64,000 nucleotides of DNA, from positions 2,604,001 through 2,668,000 of the forward strand of contig NZ_CP024621.1 of the NCBI RefSeq assembly GCF_009846525.1, written 5' to 3'. The translations under genes were made by a program, and so were the position numbers. The notes under the pieces were generated by a model. It had not been told where the DNA came from and searched no databases. It worked only from the letters and a program-made list of their open reading frames with translations. This document shows positions 43,848-53,303 of this stretch, one piece after another. The DNA is from Halomonas meridiana. GTDB lineage: Bacteria; Pseudomonadota; Gammaproteobacteria; Pseudomonadales; Halomonadaceae. The number at the start of each line of letters is the position of its first letter. The stretch's first letter is position 1.

Positions 43848-44320
43848 TAACGAAATAGCTCCAGTGCCCGGTGTTCCATCTCTTTCAAGTTGCGTCGCAG
43901 CTCCTCTTCGTCATCTAGGAACATCGCGTGGATATACAGCACCTTACGATCATCCGACACGTCCAAACTGAGGGTCCCAGGCGTCAGGGAAATCAAATTG
44001 GCCACCATGGTAATCTCCATCTCGGTACGCGCCGAAAGCGGCAAAGCGATGACCCCTGGCTGCATGTGCCACGGCGGCGTCAAGATATCGAACGCCACGC
44101 GCAGGTTAGCCTGCACCAGCTCTTTGATGAAAAATCCAAGAAAGCCAATGAAGCGCGGCACGCGGGCCGGATAGCCCTTCAACCCATCGACTTGAGGCTC
44201 GATCAGCAGCAACGCGATGTAGCCAAAAATCATCCCCACCAATAAGTTCAACCCGGAGAAATCGCCGCTGAGCAGTACCCAGGCCAAACCAAGCAAAAGG
44301 TTCCAAATGGCGCCCGTCAT
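43847..44320 (-). CDS. mrpE: Na+/H+ antiporter subunit MrpE
   Basis: 157-residue subunit with two to three N-terminal TM helices and a soluble C-terminal half: NLLLGLAWVLLSGDFS, then ARTEMEITMVANLISLTPGTLSLD and YIHAMFLDDE. The starting residues [11 protein letters not shown] are typical. It overlaps mrpD by four bases. Confidence 0.93.
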   Translation of the reverse strand: MTGAIWNLLLGLAWVLLSGDFSGLNLLVGMIFGYIALLLIEPQVDGLKGYPARVPRFIGFLGFFIKELVQANLRVAFDILTPPWHMQPGVIALPLSARTEMEITMVANLISLTPGTLSLDVSDDRKVLYIHAMFLDDEEELRRNLKEMEHRALELFR

Positions 44321-45918
44321 GGTGTCTCCTCCAGGTGGTTATCGACACGTTCGGCCTGTATGTCGACGGGCTCCAGCAGCGCCGCTTCTGCACTGGCGGA
44401 GGCGCCCAGAACCGCTTCGATATAGCCTGAAGGCGTCATCAACTGCTCCCCTATTTGGTTCATCACCAGCATGAGGGGCTCTGCAAAGACGCCAATCAGC
44501 AGCGACATCGTCGCGAGCACCACGACAGGCAGATACATCATCCACAGGCTAGGCTTCAATAATCGCCCATCGTCCCCTGTCGGAGTCGGCGTTTGCGGCA
44601 CTTGGTTCTCCTCCGGCAGCGCTTTCCAGAACACTTCGTTCCAGATCTTCACCATGGAGTAGAGCGTCATCAGCCCCACGGCCAAGGCAATGCCGGTCGC
44701 CACGTATGCCTCGGCCTCCAGGCCTGCACGCACCAGCACGAACTTCGCAAAGAAGCCCGATAGCGGTGGGATGCCCGCCAGAGAGAAAGCGCTGATGAAA
44801 AACGCCACGGCCAGCCAGGGACGCTCACGATAGAGCCCGCCCATCTTCTTGAGCTGATAAGTGCCCTGCAGGCGATGTGTAATACCGCTGATCAAGAACA
44901 AGTTCGTCTTGACGATGATGTTGTGCATGATGGCGAACACGCCGCCGGCAATCGCCAGCGGTGTGTAGAGCGCCAGCCCCAACAACATATAGCCAATTTG
45001 GCTGACGATATGGAACGAGAGGATACGTCGAAACTCGTACTGGGCGGCGGCGCCCAATACGCCGGTCACCATGGTGATGACCGCCCCCCACAGCATGATG
45101 TCCTGAAGGTAGCCCATGGTCTGATCGAAAATCAGCGTGAACACCCGAAACAGCGAGTAAACCCCCACCTTGGTCAGCAGGCCCGCAAACAGCGCGGAGA
45201 CCGCCACAGGCGGCGTATGGTAAGAGGCGGGCAACCAGAAAAACAGCGGAAAAGCGGCCGCCTTGATACCAAAGGCCACCATGAACATCACTGCCAACAC
45301 CTCGACCATGCCGCTGTGTTCGGCGACATCCATGCGCAGGGCGATATCGGCCATGTTGAGTGTCCCCACCGTCCCGTAGAGCAACCCAACGGCACTGAGG
45401 AAAATCACTGACGCCAGCAGGTTGAGCGTCACGTACTTGATGGCCCCTTCCATCTGCGCGCGTTCGCCTCCCAGCGTCAGTAGCGCAAACGAGGCCACCA
45501 GCATGACTTCGAACCACACATAGAGGTTGAAGATATCGCCAGTCAGAAAAGCCCCCGCCACACCGGCCAGCAGCAGATGCATGAGGGGATAGTAGCCAAA
45601 CCGTTCATGCCCTCGACCAGTGGTCGCCAGCGAGTAGACCCCCATGGCCAAGCCAATGATCCCGGTGAGCAGAATCATCACCGCACTGAGCATGTCGGCG
45701 ACGAGGGTGATGCCGAACGGCGCTGGCCAGCTACCCATTTGCATGGTGATGTAGCCATCCTCCAACACCGCGACAAACAGCCAAAGGCTCACGAGGAATA
45801 ACGCGACATTGCCCGCGACGGCGATAAAGCGCTGCATGGGCCGCGAGCGCCAGAACATCAGCGAAACAGCCCCCGAAAGCAGCGGCAGTAGAATGGGAAG
45901 TGCGACTTCAGGCCTCAC
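44317..45918 (-). CDS. mrpD: Na+/H+ antiporter subunit MrpD
   Basis: 533-residue homologue of the complex I subunits NuoM/NuoN with about 14 TM helices. Proton-channel blocks: [39 protein letters not shown], with its conserved lysine, and [16 protein letters not shown]. It is thought to form one of the ion paths of the Mrp complex. It overlaps mrpC by four bases. Confidence 0.95.
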   Translation of the reverse strand: MRPEVALPILLPLLSGAVSLMFWRSRPMQRFIAVAGNVALFLVSLWLFVAVLEDGYITMQMGSWPAPFGITLVADMLSAVMILLTGIIGLAMGVYSLATTGRGHERFGYYPLMHLLLAGVAGAFLTGDIFNLYVWFEVMLVASFALLTLGGERAQMEGAIKYVTLNLLASVIFLSAVGLLYGTVGTLNMADIALRMDVAEHSGMVEVLAVMFMVAFGIKAAAFPLFFWLPASYHTPPVAVSALFAGLLTKVGVYSLFRVFTLIFDQTMGYLQDIMLWGAVITMVTGVLGAAAQYEFRRILSFHIVSQIGYMLLGLALYTPLAIAGGVFAIMHNIIVKTNLFLISGITHRLQGTYQLKKMGGLYRERPWLAVAFFISAFSLAGIPPLSGFFAKFVLVRAGLEAEAYVATGIALAVGLMTLYSMVKIWNEVFWKALPEENQVPQTPTPTGDDGRLLKPSLWMMYLPVVVLATMSLLIGVFAEPLMLVMNQIGEQLMTPSGYIEAVLGASASAEAALLEPVDIQAERVDNHLEETP

Positions 45919-46262
45919 GTGTCGGTATCCTTCATCTTGTCCAAATCATCTGCCTTAACGATTTCGTAGGCCCGGCGAATCAGCACCACCGCAAACGCCA
46001 GCACCCCAAAAGCAATTACGATGGCGGTCAACACCACCGCTTGTGGCAGCGGGTCAGCGACTTCGCCAAGCGGCTGCATCATCCCCTCGGGGATCAGCGG
46101 CGGCGCGCCTCGGGTCATCCCAGCGGTGGTAAAAATCAGCAAGTTGGCGGCGTTGGAAAGCAGCAATAAGCCAATCACCAGCTTGACGATGGAGCGGCGC
46201 AACATCATGAAAATAGCGGTCGCGTATAGCAGGCCAATCGCCAATGCCATCAACGGTTCCAT
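45915..46262 (-). CDS. mrpC: Na+/H+ antiporter subunit MrpC
   Basis: 115-residue NuoK homologue with three TM helices: [33 protein letters not shown], split here [18 protein letters not shown] and [15 protein letters not shown], and [21 protein letters not shown] with the conserved residues of the family. A 33-base gap follows the mrpB stop. Confidence 0.95.
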   Translation of the reverse strand: MEPLMALAIGLLYATAIFMMLRRSIVKLVIGLLLLSNAANLLIFTTAGMTRGAPPLIPEGMMQPLGEVADPLPQAVVLTAIVIAFGVLAFAVVLIRRAYEIVKADDLDKMKDTDT

Positions 46263-46295
46263 GGGTATCCTCCTGCGGTCATCGGAAGGGGTAAC

Positions 46296-46727
46296 TCAAG
46301 GCTCATCTTTATCCACCTCCATCAGCGCCATGACCATGCCGGTGACCGAGCCCAGTACCGCCAAGTACACCCCGATATCGAAAATCAGCGGCGTCGAGGC
46401 TTTGAAGTCGATCACCGGAATCGTCCACCACTGGGCGGTAAGAAAGGGTTGCCCCATGAACCACGCGGGTACCACCGAGATCATCCCCAACAGCAGGCCT
46501 GCGCCAATCAAATCCCGTGGGTCGACCATGCGCAGCACCTCCTTGGTGGCACTCACCCCAAAGGCGAACAGGTACAGGGTGAAGGCGCCCGCAGCCACTA
46601 GCCCAGCAATAAAGCCGCCCCCCGGCTCATCGTGGCCTCGCAGTAACAGAAATACCGAAAACATGAGCTGCAGCGGCATAAGAAAGCGCGCCGCCGTATT
46701 CAAAATAATCGTGCCTGACTTAACCAT
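46296..46727 (-). CDS. mrpB: Na+/H+ antiporter subunit MrpB
   Basis: 143-residue membrane subunit with four TM helices. The blocks SVFLLLRGHDEPGGGFIAGLVAA and FDIGVYLAVLGSVTGM are diagnostic, quoted here in shortened form: LLRGHDEPGGGFIAGL. It is a separate gene from mrpA, so the operon is the seven-gene (group 1) type rather than the type with an MrpA-MrpB fusion. It overlaps mrpA by eight bases. Confidence 0.94.
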   Translation of the reverse strand: MVKSGTIILNTAARFLMPLQLMFSVFLLLRGHDEPGGGFIAGLVAAGAFTLYLFAFGVSATKEVLRMVDPRDLIGAGLLLGMISVVPAWFMGQPFLTAQWWTIPVIDFKASTPLIFDIGVYLAVLGSVTGMVMALMEVDKDEP

Positions 46728-49068
46728 CGTAGGGCTCCTTCACGCTGGCTTTCTCGCCGTCCGCGGTGTTGCCTGCCTTTCCACCGTGGCGAAGCTTCAG
46801 CATGGCGATCACGCCAATCGCGGCCAGCGCCAACACGAACATCTCACCCAGCGTATCGAGGGCACGGTAATCGACCAAGATGACGTTGACGATATTCCGG
46901 CCATGGGCAAGCGGTGCGCTGTTATCCACCATATAGGTCGAAATGGTTTCGAACTGGTCGATGCTCCAAGCGGTCATGATCAGCAGGAAAATCAGCACGC
47001 CCATGGTTGCCGCCACGGCCCCGTCGCGAATGCGCTCCAGGTGGGTGGAGAGGTTGGAGAAACGCGGCAAGCGGAAGAGCACCAGTACCAGAAGGATGAC
47101 CGTCATGGTCTCCACGAGCAGCTGCGTGATCCCGAGGTCTGGCGCGCTGAAGAGAATGAAGATCAGCGCAATCGAGAAGCCCATGATCCCCACGGATACC
47201 ACCGCCCCCAGGCGGGAGCGTGAAATCGTGGCAAACAGAGCCCCCATGGCCATGGTGCCCACCACGATCACTTCGTGAAAACGCACGTCTAGCGTAAGCG
47301 CCAGCTGAGGCGAATGGCGCAGTAGGATGGAGTTACCGATCAGCGCAATGAGCACCACCAGCATGACCAGAATGTAGTTACGCATGTAGCCATTTTGTAG
47401 CACGCGCGTTTGCCATTCCGAAAAATGCACGATGCCGTTCATAAGCCCTTCATAGCCCGCTTCAGGGCCGTAGCGCATCACGGGCGACAATCTGGCTAGC
47501 TGGCCGCGCACGCTGTCCCACCGTTTGAAGAGCAAGAAACCGAGCATCAGGCTAACCACCGACATGATCAGCGCCACATTGATGCCATACCACAACGATA
47601 GCGAGACCGGCAGTGACTGCCCCGCAACGGCCGTGGCGGCCGACGTCAATAACGCGTCAGCCCCCAACATAGCTGGCGCCAAACCCAGCGCGAGGGAGCC
47701 AAAGGCTAGCAGCGCGGGGCCAATCAGCATGCTCAGCGGCGCCTCATGGGGCGTTTGGGGCGTCTCATGGCGTGCGCCATAAAAAGGTCTCAGCGCGATG
47801 ATGGCCGCCACCGCAATGGTCAGCACGGCGGCTAGGAAGGCAAACACCACCAACATCCATTGAACGCGCTCGGCGCCTAGCGCTGCTTCCAGCATCAGCT
47901 CTTTACCGATAAAGCCCAGCAGCGGCGGCACCCCCGCCAGAGAAAGCGCCGCCACCATGGCAATCACTGCCGTCACGGGCATGACGCTGCGTAGCCCTCC
48001 CATGGCAGTCACGTCTTTGGTGCCCGTTTCATGGTCCAGAATACCCGCAACCATAAACAACGCTCCTTTATACAAGGAGTGGGCCAGCAAAAAGGTGACG
48101 AACGCGGTCATGGCGTACTCCGAGCCAATCCCCAACAGCATGGTCAACGTTCCCAGCGCCATGACCGTCGAGTACGCCAATAGCTTCTTGATATTGGTGT
48201 GGTGAATCGCCAGGAAAGCGCCGGTCAGCATGGTCGTCGCCCCGACCACAGAGAGCAGCGTCATCCACATGGCCGTGCCGCCCAGTTCCGGCTGCAGCCG
48301 CGCCAGTAAATAAATGCCCGCTTTCACCATGGTGGCAGAGTGCAGATAAGCCGATACGGGGGTCGGAGCGGCCATGGCGTTGGGCAACCAAAAGTGAAAC
48401 GGGAACTGTGCCGACTTGGTAAAGGCCCCCAGCAACAGACAGACCAGCATGGGAGTGTAGAGAGCATGCTGACGTAGGTCTTCATCTGACTGCAGAATCT
48501 CATGAAACGACCAGTGACCGCTGGCTACCCCCAGTAGCACCAGCCCGGCCATTAGGGCCAGGCCTCCGGCAACCGTGACGAATAGACCTTGCCGCGCAGA
48601 TTTACGCGCCTCGATATCCGTGTGATTGAAGCCAATCAGCAGATAAGACGTGATGCTGGTCAGCTCCCAAAAGATAAAGAGCGTGAGCAATCCATCGGCG
48701 AGTACGAGCCCCAGCATGGATGCCATGAAGGCAACCAGGGCCAAGTGGAAACGAGCGACATCGGGGTGGCCTTTCAAATAGCCACCGGCATAAACCAGTA
48801 CGCAGGTGCCGATCACCGTGATCAGCAAACCAAACAGCAACGACAGGCCATCGAGCAGAAAACTCAGGCTGATACCCAGCGAGGGCACCCACGCCCACGC
48901 CAACAACTGCGGGCCTTCTTGGAGGACCAGAGGTGCCTGACTCAGCAGCCAACCGGCCAGGAGCGCCGGAAACAGCGCAAGCACGAGGCTTGCGCGCTCT
49001 CCAAACCAGCGGTTGAGCAGCGGCGACAACGCTGCCAACACGAAGCCCATTAATACGGCAAATTGCAT
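46720..49068 (-). CDS. mrpA: Na+/H+ antiporter subunit MrpA
   Basis: 782-residue large subunit, homologous to NuoL of complex I, with about 20 TM helices. The core has blocks FIFWELTSITSYLLIGF, HFWLPNAMAAPTPVSAYLHS and ATMVKAGIYLLAR; the C-terminal 200 residues match MbhD/MbhE-like domains (ISRSRLGAVVSVGIMG, FSAPDLGITQLLVET). The complex swaps cytoplasmic Na+ for external H+ and is central to salt and alkali tolerance. AGGGAG lies nine bases ahead of ATG 49068. The promoter is within 49069-49216; a TATATAAAAT stretch on the reverse strand is a possible -10. Confidence 0.96.
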   Translation of the reverse strand: MQFAVLMGFVLAALSPLLNRWFGERASLVLALFPALLAGWLLSQAPLVLQEGPQLLAWAWVPSLGISLSFLLDGLSLLFGLLITVIGTCVLVYAGGYLKGHPDVARFHLALVAFMASMLGLVLADGLLTLFIFWELTSITSYLLIGFNHTDIEARKSARQGLFVTVAGGLALMAGLVLLGVASGHWSFHEILQSDEDLRQHALYTPMLVCLLLGAFTKSAQFPFHFWLPNAMAAPTPVSAYLHSATMVKAGIYLLARLQPELGGTAMWMTLLSVVGATTMLTGAFLAIHHTNIKKLLAYSTVMALGTLTMLLGIGSEYAMTAFVTFLLAHSLYKGALFMVAGILDHETGTKDVTAMGGLRSVMPVTAVIAMVAALSLAGVPPLLGFIGKELMLEAALGAERVQWMLVVFAFLAAVLTIAVAAIIALRPFYGARHETPQTPHEAPLSMLIGPALLAFGSLALGLAPAMLGADALLTSAATAVAGQSLPVSLSLWYGINVALIMSVVSLMLGFLLFKRWDSVRGQLARLSPVMRYGPEAGYEGLMNGIVHFSEWQTRVLQNGYMRNYILVMLVVLIALIGNSILLRHSPQLALTLDVRFHEVIVVGTMAMGALFATISRSRLGAVVSVGIMGFSIALIFILFSAPDLGITQLLVETMTVILLVLVLFRLPRFSNLSTHLERIRDGAVAATMGVLIFLLIMTAWSIDQFETISTYMVDNSAPLAHGRNIVNVILVDYRALDTLGEMFVLALAAIGVIAMLKLRHGGKAGNTADGEKASVKEPYDG

Positions 49069-49216
49069 CCGACGCTTTCTCCCTAGTGACGTTTTTTCAT
49101 CCTAACCAGCGGCTTACACATTTGCATAAGCTGCTTGAGCGTTGAATAAGTGTGATTTTATATACACAAACCTTATACCAGCCCTGCTTCGTTTTCTAGA
49201 AAAGTCGGTTCCAATA

Positions 49217-49251
49217 AAAAACCGCCTAGCGCGATACGCTAGACGGTTTTG
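49217..49251 (-). terminator. Terminator of hemH
   Basis: AAAACCGCCTAGCG (49219-49232) and CGCTAGACGGTTTT (49238-49251) form a 14-bp stem with one mismatch, with T6 on the reverse strand, 18 bases after the hemH stop. Confidence 0.88.
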
Positions 49252-49268
49252 ATAGCAACCGTGTGACG

Positions 49269-50348
49269 TTACGGTGTCGGCAGCCAGCCTGACAGCTCGT
49301 TATTGACCACCGCCAGCAAGGCGTCGATATGATCATCACGATCATTCAAGCAGGGAATGTAGCTGAAGGTTTCACCGCCAGCCTCCATGAAGCTGTCGTG
49401 GATCTCCTCTTTGATCTCTTCCAGGGTTTCCACACAGTCGGAAGAGAACGCTGGAGAGAGGATGGCAATATGCTTGTGCCCCTGTTTCGCCAGCTCGGCA
49501 ACGTGATCCACCGTTTGCGGACCCACCCACTTCTCAGGGCCAAACTGGGACTGGAAAGCGGTATCGACCTCCTCTTTGCTCAGTCCCAGCGTTTCACGCA
49601 GTAGACGCGTGGTTTTCTGACACTGGCAGTGGTAAGGGTCCCCTTCCATCAAATAGCGCTCCGGCACGCCGTGATAGCTCGCCACGAGCTTGGTAGGACG
49701 GCTCTCGAAGCCGTCGTACGCCTCTTGTACCGAGTTAGCCAACGCCTGAATATACGCCGGATGCTCGAAATAGGCCGGCACGGTACGGATATAGGGCTGC
49801 CACTTCATTTTCATCAGCGTGCGAAACGCTTGGTCATTGGCAGTAGCGGTAGTGGGCGAGCCGTACTGCGGATAGAGCGGGAAGAAGACAATGCGCTCAC
49901 AACCCTTCTCTTTCATGCGTTTGAGCACGCTGTCCGTGGAAGGATTGCCGTAGCGCATACAGAAATCGACCTCGACATCGTCGCCATAAAGCGCTTTCAG
50001 GCGCTCGGTCATTTTTTCCGTTTGCGCACGGGTGATGGTCAGCAACGGGCTTTCGTTCTTCTCGTTATTCCAGATGCTTTTGTACGCGTTGCCCGAGGAG
50101 AACGGACGCTTGGTCAGGATGATGAGCTGCAAAAGAGGCTGCCATTTCCATCCGGCATAATCTACGACTCGTTTATCGGACAAGAACTCGCTGAGATAGC
50201 GACGCATGGACCAGTAGTCGGTGGCATCGGGCGTTCCCAGGTTCGCTAGAACGACGCCCACCTTGGCGCGGGGAACGGCAGGGTGGCTGCTGGGCGCGTG
50301 GGCCAAGCGCCCCTCACCGGGTTGATCCTTCACGATGCTATCGGCCAT
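49269..50348 (-). CDS. hemH: Ferrochelatase
   Basis: 359-residue enzyme that puts iron into protoporphyrin IX, the last step of haem synthesis. Motifs: VGVVLANLGTPDATD, MRYGNPST, FPLYPQYGSPTTAT, VASYHGVPERYL with the metal-site His, and SPAFSSDCVETLEE with Glu/Cys region. ATG 50348 follows GAGGAG; the open frame reaches 50402. It is divergent from the photolyase gene, with a shared 109-base region carrying an inverted repeat (50416-50445). HemH lowers photosensitising porphyrin, which suits a light-linked promoter. Confidence 0.95.
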   Translation of the reverse strand: MADSIVKDQPGEGRLAHAPSSHPAVPRAKVGVVLANLGTPDATDYWSMRRYLSEFLSDKRVVDYAGWKWQPLLQLIILTKRPFSSGNAYKSIWNNEKNESPLLTITRAQTEKMTERLKALYGDDVEVDFCMRYGNPSTDSVLKRMKEKGCERIVFFPLYPQYGSPTTATANDQAFRTLMKMKWQPYIRTVPAYFEHPAYIQALANSVQEAYDGFESRPTKLVASYHGVPERYLMEGDPYHCQCQKTTRLLRETLGLSKEEVDTAFQSQFGPEKWVGPQTVDHVAELAKQGHKHIAILSPAFSSDCVETLEEIKEEIHDSFMEAGGETFSYIPCLNDRDDHIDALLAVVNNELSGWLPTP

Positions 50349-50415
50349 CTCGCTAACTCCTCGGGTGTACGTAATGGGCAAAATCTTAACACTTTTCGGC
50401 AAAGTCGCGGCATAA

Positions 50416-50445
50416 AGTTATACTATCAGCATTATTTGTATAACT
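50416..50445 (+). promoter_or_regulatory. Inverted repeat between hemH and the photolyase gene
   Basis: AGTTATAC (50416-50423) and GTATAACT (50438-50445) are a perfect 8-bp inverted repeat with a 14-base spacer, 13 bases before the photolyase ATG. Its core is like that at 43049-43070. It may be the operator for a light-responsive regulator and could affect both divergent genes. Confidence 0.6.
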
Positions 50446-50457
50446 GCAGGCCAACTC

Positions 50458-52071
50458 ATGTCCAAGCCGTTACTCCTGGTACTGGGTGATCAGCTCACGC
50501 TGACGCTGCCAACCCTTCGCGAAGCGCCTTCCAATGCGGTGGTGGCGATGTGCGAAGTGGCCGAAGAGGCACGCTACGTGCCGCATCATCTGCATAAGAT
50601 CGGTCTTTTCATGGCCGCCATGCGCCACTTTGCCGACGCCTTGAGAGACAAAGGCTATACGGTGCACTACAGCCGCATCAATGATGGCGATAACACCCAG
50701 TCGTTGATAGAAGAAGCCGAGCGGCTCGCCAACCAGTACGGCTGTGATGAAATTCGCGTTACCCGCCCCGGCGAGTGGCGGCTGTGGAACGATATGCAGC
50801 AGCGCCAACACAACGCCCTCCCCTGGCAGCTATGGGAAGATAACCGCTTCTTCACCACACCGGACGACTTTTCACGCTGGGCGGAGGGCCGCAAACAGCT
50901 GCGCCTAGAGTACTTCTACCGCGAGCAACGCAAGCGCACCGGCCTGCTCATGGAAGGCGACACGCCGCTTGGCGGGCAGTGGAACTACGACCATGACAAC
51001 CGCGAGCCCATCGACGCATCGCTGAGCTTTCCTGCGCTGCCTAACCACGGCAAGGATGACGTGACTCAAGCAGCGCTCCAGGATGCCGCTGACCACTTCC
51101 CTGATCACATGGGAACGATGGAGACCTTCAACTTGCCGGTCACCCGGCGGCAGGCACTGGTCGACCTGAATCACTTCATCGAACACGGGCTGGCAGACTT
51201 TGGCCGCTATCAAGATGCCATCAGCGACCGAGAACCCTTTTTGTATCACTCACGCCTCTCTGCAGCGATGAATATCGGTCTGCTCTCACCGATGGAAGTG
51301 TGTGACGCCGCCGAGGCGCACTACCATGCTGGCAAAGCGCCTATCAATGCGGTAGAGGGTTTCATCCGCCAAATACTCGGCTGGCGCGAATACGTGCGCG
51401 GGCTCTACTGGACGCAAATGCCCGGGTACAAGCAGGCAAACCAGCTAGGCTTCACCCGCGAGCTGCCCGGGTTTTACTGGGACGCCAACACCGACATGCG
51501 CTGCCTCCAACGCGCCATTCAAATGACCATCGACAATAGCTACGCGCATCATATTCAGCGCCTCATGGTCACCGGCAACTTTGCCCTGCTGTGCGGCGTC
51601 AAGCCTGAAGCGCTGTGCGATTGGTACCTCGCCGTATATGCCGATGCTTGCGAATGGGTCGAACTGCCCAACACGCTGGGCATGGTGCTGCACGCCGATG
51701 GCGGCTTGATGGGCTCCAAGCCTTACTGTGCCTCGGGTAAATACATCGACAAAATGTCTGATCACTGCCAACACTGTCGCTACTCCCCCAAACAGATGAC
51801 CGGCCCCAAAGCCTGCCCCTTCAACAGCCTTTACTGGCATTTTTTGGAAACCAATGCGGAACAGCTCAACCGTAACCCACGAATGAAGCTCATCTATGGA
51901 TCGCTAGGACGCATGAAAGAGGAGAAGCGCGAGGCCATTCGCCAGCAGGCCGAGCAATTCCTTGCCAAACTACCCACCAGCGCCGGTTACGGCCAACCGG
52001 CGCACACGAAGGGCTATGCCTCTACAGCCCAACACTCCTCCTCTACGTCTGACTCGGAGAAACGCTCATGA
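50458..52071 (+). CDS. FeS-containing bacterial cryptochrome/photolyase (PhrB type)
   Basis: 537-residue flavoprotein of the FeS-BCP group, which includes (6-4) photolyase PhrB of Agrobacterium. The four cluster cysteines are present: C349 (MRCLQ), C437 and C440 (HCQHCRYSP) and C453 (KACPFN), at nearly the same numbers as in PhrB. The N terminus LLLVLGDQLTL is typical, and HHIQRLMVTGNFALL forms part of the FAD pocket. Expected role: light-driven repair of (6-4) photoproducts. Its stop overlaps the start of the DCC gene (ATGA). The C-terminal 30 residues are a serine-rich tail. Confidence 0.95.
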   Translation: MSKPLLLVLGDQLTLTLPTLREAPSNAVVAMCEVAEEARYVPHHLHKIGLFMAAMRHFADALRDKGYTVHYSRINDGDNTQSLIEEAERLANQYGCDEIRVTRPGEWRLWNDMQQRQHNALPWQLWEDNRFFTTPDDFSRWAEGRKQLRLEYFYREQRKRTGLLMEGDTPLGGQWNYDHDNREPIDASLSFPALPNHGKDDVTQAALQDAADHFPDHMGTMETFNLPVTRRQALVDLNHFIEHGLADFGRYQDAISDREPFLYHSRLSAAMNIGLLSPMEVCDAAEAHYHAGKAPINAVEGFIRQILGWREYVRGLYWTQMPGYKQANQLGFTRELPGFYWDANTDMRCLQRAIQMTIDNSYAHHIQRLMVTGNFALLCGVKPEALCDWYLAVYADACEWVELPNTLGMVLHADGGLMGSKPYCASGKYIDKMSDHCQHCRYSPKQMTGPKACPFNSLYWHFLETNAEQLNRNPRMKLIYGSLGRMKEEKREAIRQQAEQFLAKLPTSAGYGQPAHTKGYASTAQHSSSTSDSEKRS

Positions 52072-52472
52072 GCCGCTTCGCCACGCTAGATGCCCAGGCC
52101 CCGGTCACGCTCTACCATGACGGGCACTGCCCCTTTTGCCGAGTGGAAGTCGCTTGGCTTGCCAAACATCGCCATCGGTCACGCGTTCGGCTCGTCGATA
52201 TTCAGAGCAGCGAGTTCAAACCAGAGGAGGTAGGCCGCAGTTTCGACACCATGATGGGTCAACTGCATTTGCAAGATCGCGAGGGGAGATGGTTCATCGG
52301 TATGGACGCCAGCCGGGCCCTCTATGCGGTGTTGGGCTACCGGCGGCTGGTAAGGCTATCTTGCTTACCGGGCCTGCGCAGCATGATGGATGCAGGCTAC
52401 CGTTTCTTTGCCCGTCGCCGTATTCGGCTGGGGCGGTGGTGGGAAAAACGTCAGGGTAACGCCGCTCAATGA
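52068..52472 (+). CDS. DCC-family thiol-disulfide oxidoreductase-like protein
   Basis: 134-residue protein with the DCC motif, here DGHCPFC (C20 and C23 region) after VTLYHDG, and the later block MDASRALYAVLGYRRL and a C-terminal arginine-rich helix. This is the DUF393/DCC family, a thioredoxin-like group of uncertain substrate. It is translationally coupled to the photolyase gene, so may support its FeS cluster or flavin, but that is only inference. Confidence 0.9.
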   Translation: MSRFATLDAQAPVTLYHDGHCPFCRVEVAWLAKHRHRSRVRLVDIQSSEFKPEEVGRSFDTMMGQLHLQDREGRWFIGMDASRALYAVLGYRRLVRLSCLPGLRSMMDAGYRFFARRRIRLGRWWEKRQGNAAQ

Positions 52473-52485
52473 TTCAGCGGAGGAA

Positions 52486-52788
52486 TTAAAACACCAGAGG
52501 CATACGCGAGGTGAGCGGCGCGCTGTAATGAGCGTCGCGACCAATCACTTCGTCTTGGGGCACGTGCTGCACCAAGTAAGCGCGATGAATGCCTGCGCGT
52601 TTTAGCTCTAAATAAACGTCGTCCAGTGAGCGAAACAGCATCGGCTTGCCGCGCTGCATCAGCATGTGACGCTCGCCTTCAACATCTTCCAGCTCGACTT
52701 GGTAAAAACGGCTACCCGAATGGGTAATGACACGAATTTCGAAATTGTCGTGATTCGCGACGAACTGTTTTAACGCTTTCAGTTCCAT
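52486..52788 (-). CDS. DUF6482 family protein
   Basis: 100-residue cytoplasmic protein starting MELKALKQFVANHDNFEIRV, with a middle block FYQVELEDVEG and a C-terminal stretch HRAYLVQHVPQDEVI. It resembles the DUF6482 family of gammaproteobacteria, function unknown. GGAGGG precedes the ATG. It converges on the DCC gene with a 13-base gap and no terminator seen. Confidence 0.75.
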   Translation of the reverse strand: MELKALKQFVANHDNFEIRVITHSGSRFYQVELEDVEGERHMLMQRGKPMLFRSLDDVYLELKRAGIHRAYLVQHVPQDEVIGRDAHYSAPLTSRMPLVF

Positions 52789-52927
52789 GGTTCCCTCCTG
52801 TTATTGGTCATCGTCATGGAGCACAGCATGACGTGGCTCCATGACAATTATATTACCTTGGCACTAACCGCCTAAGACGGCAATAACAGAAAAGAGTTCC
52901 TGCCTTTATCGTCAACTTATGGTCGAC

Positions 52928-53221
52928 TTATTGATACTCGGACGGGTCGATCGCCTTGCCCAGCGAGTTACGATCGATCCAGTTACCGCCTTTGGTCTCT
53001 TTGTAACGAAAGACCACTTTATCGCCCACCGCGACGGGAAGTTCAGCATCTTCGGTTTGGTAGCTGTACTTCTCCCCTTCCACCACCAAAAAGTAGCGAT
53101 AAAGGTCGGGCATGCCCAGCCACTCTTTGAAAGGGCCTTCGCGCTCTAGCGACTGGAGCTCACCACGGCCTTCCAGTTTCGGAAGACGTTTGCGGTTACC
53201 GCGCCTAAAACCACCTGCCAT
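52928..53221 (-). CDS. Conserved hypothetical protein, 97 residues
   Basis: Small basic-N-terminus protein (MAGGFRRGNRKRLPKLEG) followed by a beta-rich half: YRYFLVVEGEKYSY, VAVGDKVVFRYKETKGGNWIDR. No signal or TM segment. I do not recognise the family. Its ATG is 82 bases downstream of the dnaB stop on the same strand, so it may be read from dnaB. Confidence 0.6.
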   Translation of the reverse strand: MAGGFRRGNRKRLPKLEGRGELQSLEREGPFKEWLGMPDLYRYFLVVEGEKYSYQTEDAELPVAVGDKVVFRYKETKGGNWIDRNSLGKAIDPSEYQ

Positions 53222-53303
53222 TTGTAACTCCTGTCTCTCTATCTGCTCGAGGCGAACTGCTCATGAGGGTGCGCATTATACGTTCTCCCCCATGACGCTC
53301 AAG

